This document shows, one piece after another, positions 56,790 through 64,000 of a stretch of DNA of 64,000 nt. The stretch covers positions 11,436,501 to 11,500,500 of the forward strand of contig JAIOJX010000005.1 of the NCBI GenBank assembly GCA_022376925.1, read 5' to 3'. A program made the position numbers and the translations under genes. Numbering within the stretch: the stretch's first letter is position 1; each line of letters begins with the position of its first letter. The notes below the pieces were generated by a model. It saw only the letters and a program-made list of their open reading frames with translations. It made no database searches and was not told the origin of the DNA. Source of the DNA: Tragulus kanchil (lineage: Eukaryota; Chordata; Mammalia; Artiodactyla; Tragulidae).

Positions 56790-57837
56790 TAAATAACGTG
56801 GGCTGGTGAGATAGTTGCCAGCTGCCTTCCATAAGTCAGAGAGCACTGTTTTCCCGACATTCACCACACTCTCAGGGATACCCAGGGAACATTTTCTGCA
56901 TACACATGCGGACCTCATAATATCACCATCAGCCCTGTATTGAAAATTAATGACTATTTCATAAAATATTGAGACCGAAGACTGGCACTTAAAACAAGAC
57001 CATCCTTTTCCCTTCCCTTAAAACTGCTCCCACTTAGATAACTGCCAGACCTCAGTAATGTTGTGAAATAAACCTGCAAACACTCTGTGGTCAGAATGGC
57101 ACTGTGCGAGTGGTTCTGCCAGTGGTGGGTGGGTGGGTCGGTGGTTAGAGCAGCATTAGCATGAGTTAATGAGTAAGGCTTCCCCTCACTGTCACATCCC
57201 TGGCCTGTTATTAGCCGAAACCTGAACTTTAGCTTAATTGCAGGCACCGGCCCGCCCCTGACAGAGGAGGGCACGCTCTCCAGTGTTGTGATTGCATTCA
57301 AAGTGCTAATTGGGGGGGACCCTGACAGATAACATGCCCAGCAGAGGCTCAGCAGAGAGCAGAAGGGGGCTTCTTGGGCTACGGTTTTCCAGATGAAAAA
57401 CTGCATCTTCGAAAGCCCTCGGGATTTGCTTTTCCTCGCGCTGACTCGGCCTTGCAGATTTCCCAAGTACAAGAGGATCTGACATATCTAGCTTCTCGAA
57501 TTTCACTTGAGTCTCTCACCAACTTTTCTGATTTTGGAATTGATCATTTCACTGACTCTGGGTAACCCCCCTTTCCCTTGAATTCCAAACAGCTCTCCTG
57601 AAGCTTCTGTTTGTCTCTCCAGAGATTTGACTTTCTTCAGCACTGAAACAACTGGACAAGTAGAAATATGGGAAAAGGGAGAGGCATAGGTTTTTGTACC
57701 TGTGATTTTTAAGCTTCTGATTTTTGGATTTTGGCGAAATTCTTTTGTATTTGCAAAAGGCGCTTTGGTTCTGGAATATTTAGGTTTTCTGTTTGCCCTT
57801 CTGTGTTTATACAGCTTCATTACTAACTGGGCATTGT
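56790..57837. other. Unique sequence with a TGGG tract
   Basis: (TGGG)n at about 57,121-57,147 and a conserved-looking stretch at 57,220-57,310. The 172-codon antisense frame at 56,954-57,472 is unrecognised. Confidence 0.4.
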
Positions 57838-58098
57838 TTCTTTTTTCTTTTTTTGGCCACTTCTATTGATCTTTCATTTATTTTTGTTCTTTGGCCTGTG
57901 TGAACCTCCCGTTGCAGTGGCCTCTCTCGTCTCAGACCACTGGCTCCGGGCGCATGCGCTCCAGAGCTCCGGCCTGGTAGTTGGACACATCGGTCCAGCT
58001 TCTCTGCGGCCCGTGGAATCTTCTCAGGCCCGGGATCGAACTGGCACCCCTTGCACTGCAAGGCAGTGACCTTACCCACTGGACCACCAGGGAAGTCC
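57838..58098 (-). mobile_element. CHR-type SINE (variant subfamily) with intact NRF1-like core
   Basis: Antisense copy: 'ctttggcctgtgtgaacctc', 'ggcctggtagttggacacat', 'gggatcgaactggcacccct', 'ggaccaccagggaagtcc'. It retains gcgcatgcgc at 57,950-57,959. Approximate target duplication gcattgtttct / gcattatttct. Confidence 0.88.
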
Positions 58099-58109
58099 GG
58101 CATTATTTC

Positions 58110-61001
58110 TTTATTCACCCATTTCTTCATCTTCGAAATGTTTCTAATCTTACCCAATGTCCATCTGCTGCCTGTACCAATTAGGATTACTTCAGCTGCA
58201 AGTGGTAGTCAACATCCCAACTGGATTAAGCCGGAAAAGGATTCTTGACTCGCATAATTGAAAAGCCCAGGGAAAGAGCTGGTTTCAGTGAGCTGATTCA
58301 GTGATTCAGGAGCTTAAATATCACAGGCATCTGTTTTTCTCCTATTCTTGGTTTTCAGCTGTGTTCTCCCCAGCACTTCTTTCGTAGCATCTCTCTTGGG
58401 GTCAGCAGATTGGGGCTGTAACCCCCCAGTGCATTTCTCTGCCCCTTATACCTGATGGAGAGAAGAGAAACGTGTGCTTTCTATCCTTGAGTCTCATTGA
58501 CCTTGACTGGCCAGACGTGGGTCACGTGCTCCTGACCCCGAACCAATCACTGTGGACAGAGTGTGGGCAGAATATGCTGATTGGATGATCCTAGGTCCTC
58601 ACGTGCTTCACTCTTGGAGCAGGAGGTAGTCTTCTTCATGACAGAGATATGAACAGTTCCCTAAGCAAAATGCCTCAAAATGGGAAAGTATTCCATAAAT
58701 ACTTGGTGGCATAAACAAATGTTCAGTAGACTGTCACCAAAAAGGGCCACTCATTAAAATTAGCAATGCCCTTTGAATCTCTCAAATTCAAACAGCAGTA
58801 CAAATTCACAGGCGGCAGCAAATTATCTCTTTTATATCCTGACACCGGGAGACAGAGAGAGTTCGCTGTATGAACCAAGTGTTATTTGGCGTTTGTCTGA
58901 GCGAGAGCATCATGATTCAGTTGCTATAATGTGACCTAAACTAAGTTCAAAACTGGGACTGTGTTCCTGCCAGATTGAGGTCCCCCTTTGCAATCTCATA
59001 ATAACAGCACGGGCTATTGAAAGAAACGAGTTTGCAGTAATGGATTGATCCACATCGCCTACACTCCTGTTCTGCTTGCCTAGTATGGACTCTGGAAGGA
59101 GTCAATTAGAGAAGTCCTTTAGCCAGTATCATAATGAGTAATGGGAGCATTACGTGATTGCTAATGGTGGCGTTTACATGAAGCCTCAGAGCACGAGTGG
59201 TAAAGTCTGGCAGCCGCACATTACGACTGTGATTATCACTATAAATTAAGTTTATGTTGATATAATTAGCAGTTAAAAGCTAAAGTAATATTTATACTGA
59301 TACAAGTTCTATTGAAGCCACACTTGCACAAATAGACTGTGAATGTTGATTCGGTGGGGATAACGTTGATCTTGGAAGGCAGGGTGTGTTTGAAAGTGAG
59401 ATATCCTGTTGGTTCATAGTTGACCAAACTGCCCTGCAGATTTAGGGGCCGTAACTCGGCCAAGCGATCCCCACAAGCAAGGAAGCATGGTTTGCCATGG
59501 TAGCTCTGGCCTTGGACAGCCTACGCTGGAGAGAGAGAGAGGAAGTGCCAAGAGGGAAGGGGATGTCCAGGTACAAGGTCAGGAGGGATGATCTCGCCAG
59601 TGTCCTTTGGATCCTGTATCCCAGGCCACCAGAGAGGAGGAGGACTTGTGTCATTAGAAGAGCATGATCTTCCTTGAGCACGTCTGGAGGGGGCCAAGAG
59701 GCGTGGATGTGTGGGCTTCCTGCTCTGCCTCTGGAGATCTGAAGTGTGCAGTATCTCAAGGTCACCGGCATCAGGATGACAGGATGAGAGGCCTCCCCAC
59801 TCAACAGATGATAGCCCCCTGACTCCAGGTCCTCAGGTGTGCTGCCTCAGGGCGCCAGACCACTGTGGTTTCTCCTCCACACGTGTGCAAGTACTAATGT
59901 AACCTAACCCGTACATCTCTCCCCAGCATTGAAGGGATTGTCTCTACTTTAGAACTAAACCAGCAGATTGGAGAAGGGTGAGTGACTTTCAGATGCTCAC
60001 TCTAGTAAGTGGTCAGATGGAAAGCATTCTGAGGCCAACTACCTTTGAAACCCCTCGAGTATTCATCCACCCAGTAACTCTGTTCATTCAACACACATTT
60101 TCGAGGACTGCCATCTGCTGGGTGCTTTTCTGGGAGTTGTATGGACCTCAGTGACCTGAACAGGTCAAGACTTCTGACCCGTGGAAGCCCGTATTTCAGG
60201 TCTCTCCCGGGAAGCCCGTGGTCTGTGAGGAATCCCGGAATATCCAACGCTAGCTTCCTCAGAGCGTCCAGGGTCTGCCAGGGTGACCTGCTCTCTCCAG
60301 GTGGCCTGAGAAAGCTGGGCGGGTGTGCTGGTTACTTAGCACGCTGAATCCCAAAAGGGAGGCAGGCAGTTGGTGACTCTGGCCAGCTGAGGGAAGCAGG
60401 AAGTGGCAGAGGCAACCAGCTTCGGTCTCTTCTCAAGGTAACAAAAGCTGTTTATTTTCTGTTGGCCTCTGGTGGAGAGAAAGAGAGATGATGAGTGTCC
60501 CCACACATGAATCCAGTCTTGTCCCCTCTGTCGGCTTGGGTGACTCCTAGAATCAGCAACTCCCGACGACCTCTTGGGTGCCAGATGAGTTTTATACAGC
60601 ATCTTACTCAGTCCTGAGAGTAGCCCCTGGGCAGTGGACCTTATGTTTCTGGTTTTTAATCAACGAGGGAGCCGCGGAGCAGCTGATGAACCTGTCTCCA
60701 TGGATTCTAATTGCTGGCCTGGGATCCAGACCCTAGCCTGTCTCACACCCAGCCAGGCTGCCTTCTGACGCTCCTCGCCCCGGCCAGGGGCACCCAAGAG
60801 CAGAGGGCTGACAGCTGCCTGGCCTCCTCCCCTTCCTCCGTGTTCCCTCCCCACGAGCCCTCAGGACTCAGGAGGGAACTCCCGCCAGGGAGGCATGCTT
60901 CTCAAAGGGACTTAGGGGACAGACTTCGCTTAGGAAGCCAAGACCGGAGAGGCGAAACCTGCAAGAAGGTTTCCCTTTTCTCCTTTTAAAAAGCTGTGTT
61001 G
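58110..61001. other. Unique sequence, no gene supported
   Basis: 2.9 kb with no young SINE. It includes an AT-rich conserved-looking block (about 58,740-59,290) and a more GC-rich second half. Frames up to 120 codons are present but unrecognisable. Confidence 0.4.
58740..59290. other. Conserved-looking AT-rich non-coding segment
   Basis: Unique, low in CpG, rich in ATTA/TAAT cores (aaaattagcaatgcc, tataattagcagttaa) and free of recognised repeats. Possible enhancer-type DNA; conservation not testable here. Confidence 0.25.
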
Positions 61002-61263
61002 GGGCTTCCCTGGTGGTCCAGTGGGTGTGGACACCGCCTTGCAGTGCAAGGGGCGCCGGTTCGATCCTTGACCTGGGAAGATCCCACATGCCGCGGAGCA
61101 GATGGACCGGTGTGTCCAACGACCGAGCTGGAGTTCTGGAGCTCTGGCACTCGTGTGCCCAGAGCCAGTGCTCTGCAGCGAGGGAGGCCACCGCGATGGG
61201 AGGTCCACACGGGCCAAAGAACAAAGATAAATAGATAAAAGATCAATAGAAGTGGCCAAAAAA
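61002..61263 (+). mobile_element. CHR-type SINE (variant subfamily) with target duplication
   Basis: Sense copy: gggcttccctggtggtccag, ggttcgatccttgacctggg, then 'ccgcggagcagatggaccgg' and 'gaccaatagaagtggcc'-type end. Target aaagctgtgttg (60,990-61,001) and aaagctgcgttg (61,264-61,275) differ by one CpG-to-TpG change. The palindromic centre is altered. Confidence 0.9.
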
Positions 61264-61280
61264 AAAGCTGCGTTGTTTTT

Positions 61281-61473
61281 GTTGTTCAGTCGCTAAGTTG
61301 TACCTGACTCTTTGAGACCCCGTGGACTGTAGCTCACCAGGCTTCTCTGTTCAAGCAACAGTACTGGAGTGGGTGCCCTCTCCTCCTCCAGGGGATCTTC
61401 CCGACCCAGGGATTGAACCCATGTCTCCTGCCTTGCAGGTGGATTCTTTACTACTGAGTCACCAGGGAAGTCC
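61281..61473 (-). mobile_element. Bov-tA SINE
   Basis: Antisense Bov-tA: gttgttcagtcgctaagttg, ggactgtagctcaccaggct, ggatcttcccgacccaggga, ctgagtcaccagggaagtcc. It lies a few bases from the preceding SINE in opposite orientation. Confidence 0.92.
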
Positions 61474-62319
61474 TGTGGGGGGGCTAGTGGAAGGATAGGA
61501 AACGGTCCCCCCACCAAGAGAGAGGGGGGTAAGAAGAGCCGTCACGGTGTTCAAGAGTAACTAAGAAAATCAACTGCGGGGAGCTGTGTACTTTTCGTGT
61601 TTTGAGGCTTGGCCAGACCAGCAGTGTCTGAGGGAGCGCATCGATGTTGGGGGATCGGATGTGGAGGCTGAGACGGTCCTCGGCCCTCTTTCCAGAGTGA
61701 TCCTCAGGTTTGGGTGGGAGGGGGAGGGTCTGCTCGTTCGTGGGCTCCGAGGATCAGGGAAGGAGGGGGCTTCGAAGCACGATTGGAGCACTGCCCAGGC
61801 AGTATCTGTTGATGTCGTTTTCTCCTAATTAGACTCCTTTTTAAAACAAGAATGTCTTTAAGTGAATAGCAAGGACTCTGTAGGAGAGTGGGTGGTCCAC
61901 CCTGGGGAATGATGGGGGGCTCAAGTCCAGTGAGGCGTGACACCCACTGTATGTCCCTCTGTTGGCCAGAAGTAGCGAGGACGCTTTCTACTGGGGGGAC
62001 TGGCATTTGAGGAAGACTGTGGACGCCCTCAACTCCAGAAATGCCAGCTAATGCGACCTCCTCCTGGGCCGGGCTCACCTGGTCCCCCGGCCACCGAACA
62101 TGTCAAAATGCTCTGCTTCCATCTTTCTCTTGTCAGAGGCACCCCTGTTCTCCTCCATGGTCAGAAGAGCTTGGGCTGAGGTGGGGTGCTGGGTCCCAGG
62201 CCACCAGGCGGTGGGTTGAGGTGGGCTGTGGACAGGCCTTCAGACCAGATGTGTTCTCTCCAAAGTCCGTTCTCTGCAGTTCTAATGGTCACAATGGCTG
62301 GGCTGGGGCCTGCTTGTGC
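61474..62319. other. Unique sequence, no gene supported
   Basis: No recognised exon or repeat. Frames of 73-124 codons on both strands are unrecognised. Confidence 0.4.
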
Positions 62320-62432
62320 ACAGGCGTAGTTGCTCCACTGCCTGTGGGATCTTAGTTCCTCAAACAGGGATTGAACTTGCATCCCCTGCATTGGAAGCTG
62401 GCTTCTTAACCCCTGGACGCCATCCCAGCCGC
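62320..62432 (-). mobile_element. Partial CHR-type SINE
   Basis: 'cgtagttgctccactgcctg', 'gggatcttagttcctcaaac', 'agggattgaacttgcatccc' and 'ttcttaacccctggacgcca' match the antisense CHR head region. Confidence 0.75.
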
Positions 62433-63579
62433 AGTGTTAAGTAGGAGGTACAAGCAGGCACACTGGCCTGCCGCGGTGTGGCATCACACTTGTACACACT
62501 CACGTGCGCACACACACACACACATTTCTTTTTAGTGCCCAAGTCAGTGACAGTTTTATTTTCAAAGTAAAAAGCAAAAGGCCTGACCATCCTTTCCTTA
62601 AAATTTGCTCGGGCCACCCTTCGGGCATCTCTGTGGCAGTGAAAAGGAAGCCAGCTGGGGCTTGCTGAAGTAGAGGGTGGTGTCGGGGGCCACACCCTGC
62701 TGTCTGTGTGTTTGGGGCTCAGCTGCTCTACCTCTTGGGGCTTTGGGCTCCTCATCGAAAGCTTGTGGGGGCGGGAGTGGAGCTTCCTGGCTTGCAGGCT
62801 TTGGCTGGGAGTCACTCTGTTAATACAGATGAAGCCCCTAGAACGGGGCTTGACACCTGCTGGTAGAAGGAGCTGCTCTAGCCCCTCAGCCAGATGTCTG
62901 CGGGTAAACCTCTGGCTCCATTTCTGCTGGGATTTCTTCCCTTGTCCTCTCAGCGCGCGGTCTTGCCAACTTAGGCTTAGAAGTGTTCTCACAGCCGTCT
63001 CTGGAAGCTCCTTGCCAGAGTGTCTTTCCAGAAGTTGTATTTTTCAGCTTCAACCACACATGAAAACTGGTCTGTCCCAACCCCCCTCCACTGAAAACAC
63101 TGGGAAACACTGTCGACTGGAAGCACATTCCCTGGGGTTAGGGTGATTTTTAGGGGGCCCGTGGGCCCTCCCAACCCCGTAATGGTGCAGAAGGGAAGGG
63201 TGAGGCTGGAAGGACTGTTGGAGGAGGAAGTTTCCGCTGCAGGTGGCCCTGGGAGGGGGTGCCGCCCTGTCAGCAGAGCTGGGGAGCCCTAGCCCCCTCC
63301 CAGAAACCCCTCAGAGGGAGTGCTGGGACAGCCCTGTCCGCCTGCCGCCTTGTCCTTTAGGTCCTCACTGGTCAGTTCACTAGACTCAGCCACAGAGAGA
63401 GTCCCGCTTTGGCATCTGGGGTGAGGAAGGGTGCCCAGCAGTGTCTTCCCAGGTTAGATTTGGGCTCCTTGACTGTCATTTGCAATTGTTTCTAGGGGAA
63501 AAAAAAAATTATACTAATTGTGAAATCTTTGATGGTGTTTTCTGTTAGCTTACAAATACATCAGAATAAGTTTGAACCT
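62433..63579. other. Unique sequence, no gene supported
   Basis: It contains a short CA run at about 62,509-62,524. The 210-codon antisense frame (62,360-62,992) starts in unique DNA but has no recognisable domain and runs into the SINE. The 146-codon plus frame at 62,706-63,146 is also unrecognised. Confidence 0.4.
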
Positions 63580-63850
63580 TGTTTTTTGTTTTTTAATTTT
63601 GACCTCCTTTATTGATTTTATTTATTTTCTTCCATCTTTATTTTTTGGCCCGTGTGGGCCTCCCATCGCAGTGGCCTGTCTCATGGCAGAGCGCCGGCTC
63701 TGGGCGCATGTGCTCCAGAGCGCTGGCTCGTAACTGGACACAGCAGTCCAGCCACTCCGTGGCCTGTGGGATCTTCCCGGGCCAGGGGTTGAACTGGTGC
63801 CCCTTGCACTGCAAGGCGGACTCTTCACCCACTGGACCACCAGGGAAGCC
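63580..63850 (-). mobile_element. CHR-type SINE (variant subfamily)
   Basis: Antisense copy: 'ggcccgtgtgggcctcccat', 'gcgccggctctgggcgcatg', 'gggatcttcccgggccaggg', 'ggaccaccagggaagcc'. The target tgaacct is repeated at 63,573 and 63,851. One CpG of the NRF1-like core has decayed (gcgcatgtgc). Confidence 0.88.
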
Positions 63851-63867
63851 TGAACCTCATTTATATT

Positions 63868-63912
63868 TTACACACACTCACACCCCCCCCACACACACCT
63901 GTGCGCGCACAC
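63868..63912. repeat. CA/C-rich simple repeat
   Basis: acacactcacacc, then a C run and acacacacc, followed by gtgcgcgcacac. Confidence 0.8.
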
Positions 63913-64000
63913 TCCAAAAGAAAACCCCTCCCACAAATGGCTTATATGCTGAGGTCCTGGATTCCAGTCAGAATTAGTATCATTATTATCATTTATTTTA

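Noticed and set aside
56954..57472. 172-codon antisense open frame
   Set aside because: No recognised domain or homologue, no Kozak or splice evidence, and it overlaps other frames of similar quality.
62360..62992. 210-codon antisense open frame
   Set aside because: No recognisable protein family. It spans a CA repeat (a Val-Cys-rich stretch) and ends in SINE sequence; the length is compatible with chance in GC-rich DNA.

Overview
The window is nuclear DNA from a ruminant artiodactyl, most likely a bovid. The evidence is the repeat content: many Bov-tA/Bov-A SINEs, tRNA-derived CHR-type SINEs, and a BovB (RTE) LINE fragment, alongside older mammalian repeats (MIR, MER5A, L1, an MLT1-type MaLR LTR and a probable ERVL LTR). 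The species cannot be fixed from this alone. I find no supportable protein-coding exon, tRNA, rRNA or CRISPR array. The longest open frames (about 150-210 codons) are low-complexity, SINE-derived or unrecognisable, so the window reads as intergenic or intronic sequence.

The dominant structural signal is 16 head-to-tail near-identical duplications, each with a period of about 1.08-1.18 kb, between about 2.3 and 55.4 kb. They account for roughly 18 kb of the 64 kb. Their edges cut through SINEs and unique DNA at arbitrary points. Microsatellites and homopolymers checked by eye are the same length in both copies. The copy differences are mostly small deletions, concentrated at the 5' end of the second copy and the 3' end of the first. 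Several junctions carry a 'compressed' version of the neighbouring true sequence. The simplest reading is unmerged overlaps between contigs with poor-quality tips, that is, false tandem duplication in the assembly. Real biology is not excluded, but it would need a mechanism I do not know. Two stretches, 28.0-32.8 kb and 55.4-64 kb, are free of the pattern.

Layout. 0-2 kb: MIRs and a TGGA minisatellite. 2-4.5 kb: a three-layer nest (MER5A, then a CHR SINE, then BovB), duplicated. 5.2-5.9 kb: candidate CpG island. 8.6-13.1 kb: an old sense-strand L1 broken up by SINEs. 13-28 kb: almost continuous duplicated blocks with Bov-tA SINEs, a pair of GTCACGTGAC E-boxes and an MLT1 LTR. 28-32.8 kb: unique DNA with conserved-looking AT-rich segments. 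35-36.2 kb: a probable ERVL LTR split by a SINE and a CA tract. 38.0 kb: a pair of RFX X-box-like motifs. 42-55 kb: chained duplications. 55-64 kb: unique DNA with SINEs.

The possible regulatory sites (paired CACGTG boxes, paired X-boxes, CpG island, an NRF1-like palindrome in a SINE subfamily) are motif matches only. No gene system is visible that would link them.
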